16,448 bases of DNA from Chloroflexota bacterium. GTDB taxonomy: Bacteria; Chloroflexota; Ktedonobacteria; Ktedonobacterales; Ktedonobacteraceae. Each line of letters opens with the position of its first letter. The stretch's first letter is position 1. The DNA is taken from the NCBI GenBank assembly GCA_005881495.1, contig VBHI01000101.1:1248-17695 (forward strand), in the 5' to 3' direction. The translations under genes were made by a program, and so were the position numbers. The notes below the pieces were generated by a model. It was given only the letters and a program-made list of their open reading frames with translations. It searched no databases and had not been told where the DNA came from. This document shows, in pieces, positions 5,881-14,100 of this stretch.

Positions 5881-7099
5881 CTACTCCTCTGCCGTCATGC
5901 GTCGGTACCAGCCCCGCCAAAACGCACGCATGTGATGTTCATCGGTGTACTTGGCCGGATGATGATGCAATCCCCGTGACATGTTCGTCCACTCGACCTG
6001 TTTCGCTTGAAAGCCTTGCTGGCAGGATTCCATGGCTTCGGTATCATCTGGGGATGCAAAACCACCGGGGCCCAGGAACGACAGGTAGCTATCCAGGCGC
6101 ATGGCACGCAAGTCGGCACGTTCGCCCTTGGGCGCTAACTCCTTCTGCGTCACCTCCATATAGTCGGGAGCAAGCGGTTGGAAGGTGCGAACGGTAATGC
6201 CCATGATATCGTTAATGACCAGGTTGGGGAAGACCAGCAGGTTGCGACTCAGTTCCGCCATCGTGTGGCCGCGTTCCTCGCCGAACTTTTTCAGCAGGTA
6301 ATCGTGCATCCGCTCGATGTCCGATTTGCACGCCTCGCCGAAGGTCGGTATCCACTGGGCAATCGGCCGCCGTTTGGACGCCCGCGTCTCGCAGGTACTG
6401 CATGTAGGTCTCGTGCACCGGTCCCACATGATAGCCATCGATGCTGTTTTCCGCTAACAGCTTCCAATTGGCCTTTATGGCATAGGAATGCGTCCCGCGA
6501 AGGAGTTCCAGCCCTCCTTCTGGTATCCCGAAGAGCTCGGCCACTGCTTCTGGCCCATCCACCACGTAGTCAAGGTACTCGCGGGCCCCGGCCAGATACG
6601 TGATCAAATCCTCAGCATCCGGGTTGAAGGTGACAAACAGAAAGCCGCGGTAGTTTTCCACGCGCGGGGACTTGAGCCCCCATTTTTTCCTGTCCCAGGC
6701 GCCATAGCCCTCCTCATCCGGCACGCCGACGAGTTCACCCTCCGTGTTGAAGGTCCAGGAATGGTAAAAGCACTGTAAGGTCCTGACCGTGCCCGTATCC
6801 TGTCGACAAATGGTCGCGCCGCGGTGCGTACAGGCGTTATAAAAGACGTTGATCTTTCCGGTTTGCCTGCTCCGCACGAAGAAGAGGGGCTGACCAGCAA
6901 GGTCCCGGCGCACGAAGTCACCCGGCTTGGTGACTTCCGACTCGTGGCCCAGGTAGAGCCAGCATTTCTGGAAAATCTTTTGCTTCTCGAGTTCGAGGAT
7001 CTCAGGCGACGTCATCGCCGAGCGATGGTAAGCAAAGAGCCCCTCCTCGGGTGTATCGATGATCAGATCTTTGATATTCAGACTTCTCGCTGTGATCAT
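5881..7099 (-). pseudogene. Aromatic-ring-hydroxylating dioxygenase alpha subunit, frameshifted and apparently internally deleted
   Basis: Two overlapping frames together encode a Rieske dioxygenase large subunit. The first (from the ATG at 7099, with AGAGGA six bases upstream) carries the [2Fe-2S] site C90-x-H92-x17-C110-xx-H113 and the mononuclear iron motif D221-xx-H224-xxxx-H229. Sense is lost after about LRDAG (residue 240, near 6380). The second frame resumes at RPIAQWIPTFGE (near 6370) and continues through LVFPNLVINDIMGITVRTF and the expected third iron ligand in ASPDDTEAMESCQ, ending with TAG at 5881. From memory, p-cumate-type alpha subunits have some 25 further residues (a GNGHA...PWG stretch) between these parts; the composite here is about 403 residues rather than about 430. 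A single-base change alone would not explain that. The first frame read alone gives a 295-residue product lacking the third ligand. It is either a real lesion or an assembly fault. Confidence 0.85.
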
Positions 7100-7120
7100 G
7101 GTTTTTCCTCTGTTCGTAAC

Positions 7121-7241
7121 TCAAACGTCTGGTGTGAGTGAGATGATTGAGCGTCAGACGGTGCTGGCTCACCAAAGTCAGGCTGCATTTTCAGCTTTGC
7201 ACGTATGACAACAACCGGCTTCATTCACACCAAACGTTTGA
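7121..7241. promoter_or_regulatory. Pair of 17-bp sites in inverted orientation
   Basis: TCAAACGTCTGGTGTGA on the plus strand (7121-7137) recurs on the minus strand at 7241-7225 as TCAAACGTTTGGTGTGA, with 16 of 17 bases the same. The second contains the perfect palindrome CAAACGTTTG (7231-7240). They are 87 bases apart, upstream of the alpha-subunit start (7099) and downstream of the extradiol gene stop (7301). The first lies 22 bases before the start codon. They look like paired operator sites, with DNA looping or repression of the alpha promoter. An alternative is a 121-bp MITE-like element with 17-bp terminal inverted repeats, though no target duplication is evident. Confidence 0.6.
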
Positions 7242-7243
7242 TG

Positions 7244-7261
7244 CTGTATCGTCATATACAG
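7244..7261. promoter_or_regulatory. Dyad CTGTAT-N6-ATACAG
   Basis: A perfect 6-6-6 inverted repeat directly adjoins the second 17-bp site. GTAT/ATAC half-sites are common in GntR-type operators, but the six-base spacer is longer than usual for them. It may be a separate regulator site for the dioxygenase genes, or part of the same control module. Confidence 0.35.
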
Positions 7262-7300
7262 ATAGGTTGGAACCGGGGTTTCCCCCAACTGGCACGAAGT

Positions 7301-8272
7301 TTATGCACTCGCTGCTGCTTCGGTCGTCTTCTTGGCTATTGGCGTCCCATAAGTCAAGTAGGTTTCCGGTGCTTTTGAGCCCCACTGATCAAAGCCCATT
7401 GATTCCGTTTCGTGAGTCCAGCGGATCGGTTCCCAATCCGGTTCGAAAATCAGCATGCCTCTCGTCCAGATCTCGATGCGATGCCCGGATGGCTCAAAGA
7501 AGTAGAGGAAGATGGCCCCACTGGTTCCGTGCGAGCCCGGTCCCCATTCGATCTTGCCGCCATGCTCAACGAGCATATTGCACGCCCGTAGCAGTTCATC
7601 GGGCGAATCCACAAAATAGGCGTGGTGGTGTAAGCGTGCTCCCTCGCCCGAGTAGTTGCGCATCACGGCAATATCGTGAGACAGATTGGTGAGGCTCAGC
7701 CAGGAGGCACGCCTTTTTCCGTCGTCCCCCTCCACGTAATAGCGGTGCTTAATGCCCATCTCCCGCGTCAGCCACTCTTGCTCACTCTGCACATCGTTGG
7801 CCATCACATTGAAATGGTCAAAACGGCGAGGGGCGAAGCCGACTAGGGGATACTTCTGCGGGTGGCTGGGCATGACCGAGATCCGGTTGGGATCTTTTTC
7901 GTGGTACTTTTCCATCTCCCAGTAGAGTTCCATCGGCACACCGCTGGGTGTGTTGAAGCGCAGCCCCCTGCCCTGACCGCGCTCGGCCCCTGCTTCAGTC
8001 CAGGTGCAGGGAATGCCTATCTGTTCAAAGTGGCGGGCAAACTGGTCCAAGCTTTCCGGGTCCTCGACTCGCCACCCCAGATGCACCAGGACAGATTCAT
8101 CCCCTTTTGTGAGCAATAAGCTGTGGTGTTCAAAGTCCTGCCAGGCACGCAAGTAGACGGATTTGTCATCCTCGTCGCTGACAAGCAGACCCACCACGTC
8201 CGTAAAGAAGCGCTTTGACGCCTCCAGGTCTTTCACTTGCAGTTCTGCATGTCCTGCATGAGCAATTTTCAT
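7301..8272 (-). CDS. Type I extradiol ring-cleavage dioxygenase (homoprotocatechuate 2,3-dioxygenase-like)
   Basis: This 323-residue protein has two vicinal-oxygen-chelate modules (about 5-120 and 148-275). Metal ligands are H153 (RFDHFN), H216 (RLHHHAYF) and E267 (HRIEIWT). The acid-base H199 (LSHDIAV) and Y257 (FLYFFEP) also align with His200 and Tyr257 of the Brevibacterium homoprotocatechuate enzyme, so it should be an active Fe(II) or Mn(II) enzyme that splits a catechol next to, not between, the hydroxyls. The sequence does not fix the substrate: a 2,3-dihydroxybenzoate-type acid, protocatechuate or homoprotocatechuate are all compatible, and the nearby decarboxylase favours a carboxylated product. 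AGGAAGG precedes the ATG. It lies between the GC-rich VanAB-like pair and the alpha/beta genes and has ordinary GC like the latter. Confidence 0.92.
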   Translation of the reverse strand: MKIAHAGHAELQVKDLEASKRFFTDVVGLLVSDEDDKSVYLRAWQDFEHHSLLLTKGDESVLVHLGWRVEDPESLDQFARHFEQIGIPCTWTEAGAERGQGRGLRFNTPSGVPMELYWEMEKYHEKDPNRISVMPSHPQKYPLVGFAPRRFDHFNVMANDVQSEQEWLTREMGIKHRYYVEGDDGKRRASWLSLTNLSHDIAVMRNYSGEGARLHHHAYFVDSPDELLRACNMLVEHGGKIEWGPGSHGTSGAIFLYFFEPSGHRIEIWTRGMLIFEPDWEPIRWTHETESMGFDQWGSKAPETYLTYGTPIAKKTTEAAASA

Positions 8273-8319
8273 GGTGTGTTTCCTTCCTTAGAATTGTGCC
8301 GCTCAATGTAACTTCCCTT

Positions 8320-8336
8320 GTGCGATACCCTCGCAC
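8320..8336. repeat. Dyad GTGCGA-N5-TCGCAC upstream of the extradiol gene
   Basis: A perfect 6-bp inverted repeat with a five-base centre lies 47 bases upstream of the extradiol start codon, at the point where base composition changes from GC-rich (higher coordinates) to ordinary. It could be an operator or a small hairpin in the intergenic mRNA. The rest of the 182-base gap 8273-8454 shows nothing else I can support. Confidence 0.35.
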
Positions 8337-8454
8337 TATCCTTCTATCTGGAGCGGGAGCGGGCGGACCGCACTGCCGCAGCCGCCGCAGCCATCGCGCC
8401 CCGTGGCAAGCTTTGCGCACACCGGCTCGCTCCTCACCACGCGTCGGAGGCGGC

Positions 8455-9558
8455 TCAGAGCTGCAGGCGGGTCGTGCGGAATTCGGGGCGGACCGCTGCC
8501 GCGCCACGTTCGCGCGCCAGCATGGCCTCCACGATCTGATGCACCTTGATCGTCGCGATGTCGGCGTTGACGGTGACAATGGAGCCGCGCCGGCGCTCGC
8601 GCCCATGGGTCTGGATGGCTTCGAGCACGGCCTTGTCCTCCATCAGTGTCTGCTCGTGAAAGGCCCGCTGGTGCTCCGTGACCGCCACATCCTCCGTGGC
8701 GAAGTTGCGGGCCACCTGCCAGGACACGTGCGTGCTGGCCGGCCCTTCGGGGGTGAACGCGCGGATGTACACCTCCTCGTAGACCCGGGAGCTTTCGCCG
8801 TCGGCGGCCGGGACCACGATGCCCAAGTGGTTGATATGCAGCCCCGGCAAGACGAACGTCCCCGACTCCCACTGTTCGTACTCCTGGTCCGGGCTCAGAC
8901 CCGTCGCCCGCACCTGCCAGTCGACCAGGCGTACCGGCGGAAAGGTGCGGTGGTAGGAGGCCGACGTCTCGGTCACTTCCACCTCGAGCGACGGCGGCAA
9001 CCGGCGATAGCCGAGCGGCGACAGCTCGCCATGCACGAAGGGAAAGTGGGTGAGGTCGAGGGCGTTGTCCTGCAGCAGCAGGTAGTTGGCGGCGACGTGC
9101 AGCGCCCCCCCATAGGTCGCCCAGCCTGCGTCGCGCAGCCAGGGGAGCGCGGGCAGCGACGCGGCCGCCACCCGGGCCGGATCACCCAGCCAGATCCACA
9201 CGAACGGCGCCTCTTCGCGCACCGGGAAGGCCCGCACGTGGGCACCATAGGGGACATGCGTCTGGGACGGGACGCGCACGCACTCGCCGCTCGAGGCATA
9301 GGTGAAGCCGTGGTAGCCGCACACCACCTGGTCGCCGACGAGATGGCCCAGGCTCAGCGGCATCGACCGGTGGATGCAGCAGTCCTCGAGCGCGACGACC
9401 GGCCCCGCTTCCTGCCGATACAGCAGCACATCTTCACCGAGCAGACGACGACCGAGCAGCTGGCGGCCCACCTCCTCGCTGGTCGCGGCGACATACCAGC
9501 AGTTGAGCGGATAGTTCCGGGTCTCGTCAGGGGAAGACACCTTATCACGATTGTTCAC
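8455..9558 (-). CDS. VanA-type Rieske non-heme iron oxygenase
   Basis: This 367-residue protein has the one-subunit architecture of vanillate/dicamba O-demethylase oxygenases. The Rieske centre is C61-x-H63-x16-C80-xx-H83 (CCIHRSMP and CGYHGFTY). The iron site is D168-xx-H171-xxxx-H176 (LDLTHFPFVH), and the third carboxylate is probably D308 in MEDKAVLEAIQ, as in dicamba monooxygenase. Such enzymes remove O- or N-methyl groups or hydroxylate ring carbons, using electrons from a VanB reductase, here encoded 67 bases upstream. The start is GTG, with AGAGGAG correctly spaced. The coding DNA is markedly GC-rich compared with the extradiol and alpha/beta genes. Substrate unknown; conversion of a methoxybenzoate to a catechol would suit the downstream extradiol enzyme. 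Confidence 0.92.
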   Translation of the reverse strand: MNNRDKVSSPDETRNYPLNCWYVAATSEEVGRQLLGRRLLGEDVLLYRQEAGPVVALEDCCIHRSMPLSLGHLVGDQVVCGYHGFTYASSGECVRVPSQTHVPYGAHVRAFPVREEAPFVWIWLGDPARVAAASLPALPWLRDAGWATYGGALHVAANYLLLQDNALDLTHFPFVHGELSPLGYRRLPPSLEVEVTETSASYHRTFPPVRLVDWQVRATGLSPDQEYEQWESGTFVLPGLHINHLGIVVPAADGESSRVYEEVYIRAFTPEGPASTHVSWQVARNFATEDVAVTEHQRAFHEQTLMEDKAVLEAIQTHGRERRRGSIVTVNADIATIKVHQIVEAMLARERGAAAVRPEFRTTRLQL

Positions 9559-9625
9559 TTGTTCGCTCCTCTCACGCCATGGCGGTGGCCGCCGACTATG
9601 GGCGTCAGCTCAACTGGCCACCGGC

Positions 9626-10666
9626 TCACAGGTCGAGCACGAGCCGCGGGGTGCGCGACCGCGAGACACAGATCATCATGACCTGGTTCGCCTCGCGCTC
9701 AGCCGACGTCAGCACCGAGTCCCGATGGTCCGGCACTCCCTCGAGCACGCGCGCCTCGCAGGTGCCGCAGACCCCCTCGCGGCAGGACGCCAACGCGTAC
9801 AGACCCGCTGCATAGACCATGTCAAGGATCGACTTGTCGGGCGGGACCGTTATGGTGATGCCCGAGCGCTGCAAGGCCACCTCGAAGGTCGCGACAACGG
9901 GCGGGGCGGCCTCGGCCGGCTTGGCTTTGAACCGCTCGAAGTGCAGGCTACCCACCGGCCAGGACGTGCACCAGCCCTCCACCGCGACCAGCAGGGACTC
10001 GGGGCCGCAACAGTAGACCAGGGTGTCCTGCCGCGGCGGCGCCAGAACCGAGCCCAGGGGAATCCGGCCCTCTTCGTCCCCCGGGTGGATCCGGATCCGG
10101 TCGCCATAGCCCGCCAGCTCATCCACAAACGCCATGGACGCGCGGCTATGGCCGCCGTACCACAATTGCCAGTCCGCCCCCACCGCGTCGACCACCGCCA
10201 CCATCGGCAGCATCGGCGTGATGCCGATGCCGCCCGCGATGAACAGGTAGTGCGGCGCGTCCACTAACGAGAAGTGATTGCGCGGCCCCCGCACCTGCAC
10301 CGTGTCCCCAACTTTGAGGACGTCGTGGATGAACTCCGAACCACCACGGCTCTTGGCCTCGCGCCGGACCCCGATCCGCCAGGTCCGCGGGTTGGACGGG
10401 TTGCTGCACAGCGAGTACTGCCGAGTGAGCGCCGGGCCGGGCAACATCAGATCGATGTGCGCCCCGGGAGTCCACTCCGGGAGCTCGTGCCCGTTGGCAT
10501 CTGCGAGGGTCAGCGCGACGACCCCCTCAGCCACCGGCTCCTTCTGCGCCACTACCAAATTGGCTTCATGCTCCCGGTAACGCGTCGGCGCCTCGGTTGA
10601 CGAGAGGGCGTCAGCTAGGACAGTGGAGGAGAATTCACTCCCGGTCCGCGGAATCTCTACACTCAT
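9626..10666 (-). CDS. VanB-type oxygenase reductase (FMN/FAD, NAD(P)H, [2Fe-2S])
   Basis: The start is placed at the ATG at 10664-10666 (MSVEIPRTG), giving 346 residues. The frame is open 115 codons further to 11011, but that part is low-quality, Arg-rich and overlaps the divergent promoter. The flavin site RQYSL (82-86), nucleotide-binding GGIGITPM (145-152) and CCGP (219-222) are followed by a C-terminal plant-type ferredoxin with C295, C300, C303 and C333 (CREGVCGTC...MMIC). This order, with ferredoxin last, is that of phthalate/vanillate oxygenase reductases. It should feed the adjacent Rieske oxygenase and may also have served the alpha/beta dioxygenase, since no other reductase or ferredoxin is encoded here. 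It is the first gene of the GC-rich pair. The ribosome site is weak, so the exact start is less certain than the identity. Confidence 0.9.
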   Translation of the reverse strand: MSVEIPRTGSEFSSTVLADALSSTEAPTRYREHEANLVVAQKEPVAEGVVALTLADANGHELPEWTPGAHIDLMLPGPALTRQYSLCSNPSNPRTWRIGVRREAKSRGGSEFIHDVLKVGDTVQVRGPRNHFSLVDAPHYLFIAGGIGITPMLPMVAVVDAVGADWQLWYGGHSRASMAFVDELAGYGDRIRIHPGDEEGRIPLGSVLAPPRQDTLVYCCGPESLLVAVEGWCTSWPVGSLHFERFKAKPAEAAPPVVATFEVALQRSGITITVPPDKSILDMVYAAGLYALASCREGVCGTCEARVLEGVPDHRDSVLTSAEREANQVMMICVSRSRTPRLVLDL

Positions 10667-10990
10667 GATGAACCAGACCTGCAGCCTTCCTAATGTTTCC
10701 CGCCGCTCGCCATTTGTCACCCGAGCCGGTCTCACTCCAGCCCGCCGAGTGACAGCGGGAAGCGACGATGCACGTAACGTTCGGACCAGCCCAGGGCCGC
10801 ACCGGCTTGGGCGCGGGGGAACACAATGGGCTCGCCCACAATCATGCAGCGCGTTGCGCGCCTTTCGCCCAGGGACGCTTGCGCTAGCGCCTGTGAGGCA
10901 TCGCCCGCGTCTCACGCGCCTGCTCTCACAGCGACCGACAAGTGAGAATTGTCCCTCTATTTCCAGGTCTTCTGGCCCTATCAACCTTAC
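10667..10990. other. Divergent intergenic region, gene-free
   Basis: These 324 bases lie between the reductase start and the WD40-gene promoter. I find no supported gene. About 10670-10930 is GC-rich like the VanAB-like genes; beyond that the composition falls. A perfect palindrome GCGCTAGCGC sits at 10881-10890. A weak minus-strand promoter candidate, TTGATA (10984-10979), 17 bases, AATAGA (10961-10956), could serve the catabolic genes, but the -10 is poor and the leader would be about 280 bases. Confidence 0.4.
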
Positions 10991-11006
10991 TTGACAAACG
11001 GTGAGA
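10893..11006. promoter_or_regulatory. Cluster of GTGAGA half-sites in the divergent region
   Basis: GTGAGA or its complement occurs at 10910-10915, 10924-10929, 10942-10947 and 11001-11006, with a GTGAGG at 10893-10898. The second and third form the dyad TCTCAC-N12-GTGAGA (10924-10947). The last sits inside the spacer of the WD40-gene promoter. A regulator binding here could control both directions. Confidence 0.4.
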
Positions 11007-11019
11007 AACATCCTATCCT
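10991..11019 (+). promoter_or_regulatory. Sigma-70-type promoter for the NB-ARC/WD40 gene
   Basis: A perfect -35 TTGACA (10991-10996), a 17-base spacer and a -10 TATCCT (11014-11019) form the clearest promoter in the window. Transcription would start near 11026, leaving a leader of about 110 bases that contains the 11-bp tandem repeat. Confidence 0.75.
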
Positions 11020-11066
11020 GTACTCAAGAATACCTGAATATGCTGTGGACAGTCTATAGTTTTGTT

Positions 11067-11113
11067 GAGCGGTTCTTGAGCGGTTCTTGAGCGGTTCTTG
11101 AGCGGTTCTTGAG
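11067..11113 (+). repeat. Tandem repeat of GAGCGGTTCTT, four perfect copies
   Basis: Four identical 11-bp units run head to tail (11067-11077, 11078-11088, 11089-11099, 11100-11110), followed by a partial GAG. The array lies between the promoter and the start codon, so it is transcribed as leader. The period of about one helical turn would put any protein-binding sites on one face of the DNA. Copy number may vary by slippage without affecting the reading frame. Confidence 0.9.
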
Positions 11114-11137
11114 ATTGAAGCTTTAGAGGGGAAGGGC

Positions 11138-14100
11138 GTGAAGGTGAATACCGAACGCTTCCGCGAGCAGGTACGCTCTTACCGCGCTCCGACATGCAAA
11201 ACGCAGGAAGACCTGGCCAAAGTGCTGGGCCTGAATCCCCAAGTGCTCAGCCATAAACTGCATCGGATAAGAAACACCCGCTTGACCCACTGCGAAGTCA
11301 AAGCCATCGTCAAAACGTTGGTCGAGTGGGGAGCGATGAGCAAGCAGGCGCAAGCACATGAACTGCTGGAACTGATGGAGTGTCCAGATTTTTCCCCCGC
11401 TGAGTGGCAGGTTCCCCCCCTCAATCGGCTGGAAGCGGCGGCGAGCACGTACAGTGTGCACTGGCAGAACCTCCGCATCCCCGTCGTGGAGTATGAAGTC
11501 TCGACGCAAGGAGGCAGTGCACCTCCTTCTATCGTCCTTGGGCAGGAAAGGGATGCAGGCGCATACCAACTTCCCCGCCAGGACTGGGGCGAAGCCATGG
11601 ACGTGAGCGCGTTTTATGGGCGCGAGCAAGAGCTGGTCGAGTTAGAGCGCTGGATTGTCGACGACCACTGCCGCCTGGTGGCTCTGCTCAGCATGGGCGG
11701 CCTGGGCAAGACGGCTCTCTCGGTCAAACTCACTCAACAGGTGGCGCGCCATTTCAATTTTGTGATTTGGCACTCCCTGCAAAACGCGCCACCTCTGGAG
11801 AACTTGTTGGCCGAATGCATTACGTTCCTCTCCGAACAGCAAAAGACCGACCTGCCAGAAAATGTAGGTGAGCGCATTACCCTCCTGCTTCATTACCTGC
11901 GTAAGGCTCGGTGTCTCCTCGTGCTGGATAATGTGGAGACCATCTTACAAGAACGGGATCGTGTAGGCCACTATCGAGCAGGGTATGAAGCGTATGGCAA
12001 CCTTTTCCAACAGGGAGGCCAGGCGGATCATCGCAGCTGTCTGCTGCTGACCAGCCGCGAGAAACCCAAAGAGTTGGCACCCCTAGAGGGGAAACGGTTG
12101 CCAGTCCGAACCATGATGCTGACGGGTTTAGAGCAGAGCGCCTGTCGACAGCTGCTCTATGAGCACGATGTGTTTGGGACAGAGCAAGCCTGTCATGACT
12201 TGATTGCTCGCTATGATGGCAATCCCTTGGCCTTAAAGTTGGTCGCGAGCACGATTCGCGAAGTCTTCGGTGGAAACATTGCGGCGTTCCTCAACGAGGG
12301 AGAGGTGTTGTTTGGGGACATTCGCGATGTACTCGACCAGCAGTTTGAGCGTCTTTCCACTTTGGAAAAGATCATTCTCGGCTGGCTGGCTCTGGCACGA
12401 GAGTGGGTCACGTTCACAGACTTGGTCGAAGAGAGCGTTTGCCTTGTATCGAGGAAGAAGCTCCTGGAGGCGCTCGAAGCGCTTAGACGGCGCTGCCTGC
12501 TGGAACGAGGAGAAGCAGGGGCCCTGTTTACCTTGCATCCGCTGGTGATGGAGTATGTGACGGAGCGTGTGGTCGAGCAGGTGGCCCAGGAGATTACGTC
12601 TGGCCACCTGAAACTTTTGCTCAGCCACTCTCTGATGAAGGCGCAGACCAAAGAGCACGTGAGGGACAGCCAGATACAGCTCACTCTGAAGCCCGTTCTT
12701 GAGCGGCTGCTCATACGTCTTAAAAGCGAACACGTCATTGAGCAGCAACTCATGCATGTGCTGGCAACACTGCGCAACACACCCCGCTGGGAGCATGGGT
12801 ATGGCAGTGGAAATGTGATCAACCTGCTGTATCAACTGAGAGGCACCTTGCGCGGATCCGATTTCTCCGGGCTCCACATCCGACAAGCCTCTTTTGTCGG
12901 GGTGGACTTACAGGATGCCAATTTTGCTGGGTCGAGTTTTGCCAAGTGTGTGTTTAGCGAAACGTTTAGCTCTATTTTCTCGGTGACGTTCAGTCCTGAT
13001 GGCCAGCTCTTAGCAGCCGGCAGTCTCAATGGTGAGGTTCGTGTGTGGCAACTGGCCGATTACAGGCAACTCTTGGACCTCTGTGGTCACAAGGGGTGGG
13101 TCTGGTCGGTGACTTTTAGTTCTGATGGCGCTTATCTGGCCAGTGGGGGTGAAGACCGCATCGTAAGAATATGGGAAGTGGGCAAAGGACAGTGTCTCAC
13201 GACGCTGCACGGCCACACGGATTGGATACGATCGGTGGCCTTCAGCCCAGATGACTCTCTCCTGGCAAGTAGCAGTGATGACGGGACGGTCAGGCTGTGG
13301 GAGGTGAGCACGGGCGCGTGCCTCACGACGTTCCAGGGCCACACCGACCGGGTCATGTCCGTGGCTTTTAGCCCCGATGGCGCTCGGCTGGCCAGTGGCA
13401 GTGACGACCGCATGGTAAGGGTCTGGTCGGTGAGCTCGGGACACTGCTTCGAGACATTACAGGGGCATACTGGTCGGGTCTGGTCGGTGACTTTCAGCCC
13501 TGATGGTGCTTGCCTGGCCAGTGGGAGCTATGACACGACCGTGCGCTTATGGGAGGTGAGCACAGGAATGTGCCTCAAGACGCTGCAAGGACACGCGAAT
13601 TGGATGGGATTAATGACCCTCAGCCCTGATGGCAGCCTCTTGGCCAGTGGCAATCACGACCGAACAGTGAGGCTATGGGAAGTGCACACAGGCGCGTGCC
13701 TCAAGACCCTACAAGGACACACGGACTGGGTTCGATCCGTGGCATTCAGCCCTGATGGAACCCTGCTTGCTAGTGGTTGTTATGACCGAACAGTGAGGCT
13801 ATGGGAAGTGAGTTCAGGGCAGTGTCTCAAAACACTGCAAGGCCACACGGACGGGGTCCGCTCGGTGGCTTTCAGCCCTGATAGGTCTCGGCTGGCCAGT
13901 GGCAGCTATGATACAACTGTGCGCTTATGGGAGGTAAGCACAGGAAAGTGCCTGAAGACGCTGCGCGGTCACACAAACTGGACGGATTATTTGGCCTTCA
14001 GTCCTGATGGCACTCTTCTGGCTAGTGGCAATCATGACCGAACGGTGAGGCTGTGGGAAGTGCGCACGGGGAAGTGTCTTAAGATACTGCAAGGGCACAC

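Noticed and set aside
5881..6438. Separate gene of 185 codons within the alpha subunit
   Set aside because: Its first 20 or so residues are not protein-like and the rest is plainly the C-terminal half of the dioxygenase alpha subunit. It is the displaced frame of the same gene.
8215..9681. 488-codon plus-strand open frame
   Set aside because: It lies antisense to the VanA-type oxygenase, whose Rieske and iron motifs are unmistakable. The plus-strand peptide is Arg/His-rich and low in quality, as expected for a shadow frame in GC-rich DNA.
10715..10754. TGTCAC-N28-GTGACA dyad
   Set aside because: The loop is long, the arms are only six bases and the GC-rich background makes such matches likely. 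No further support.
10667..11011. 115-residue N-terminal extension of the VanB-type reductase
   Set aside because: The extension is Arg-rich, unlike any reductase, and runs into the promoter of the divergent gene. The family normally begins close to MSVEIPRTG.
11067..11113. CRISPR array or coding repeat
   Set aside because: The units are 11 bp with no spacers and lie in a leader ahead of the start codon, so this is a simple tandem repeat.
12211..12886. Two long minus-strand frames inside the STAND gene
   Set aside because: They are antisense to the helical middle region of the NB-ARC/WD40 protein and show no domain or ribosome site.
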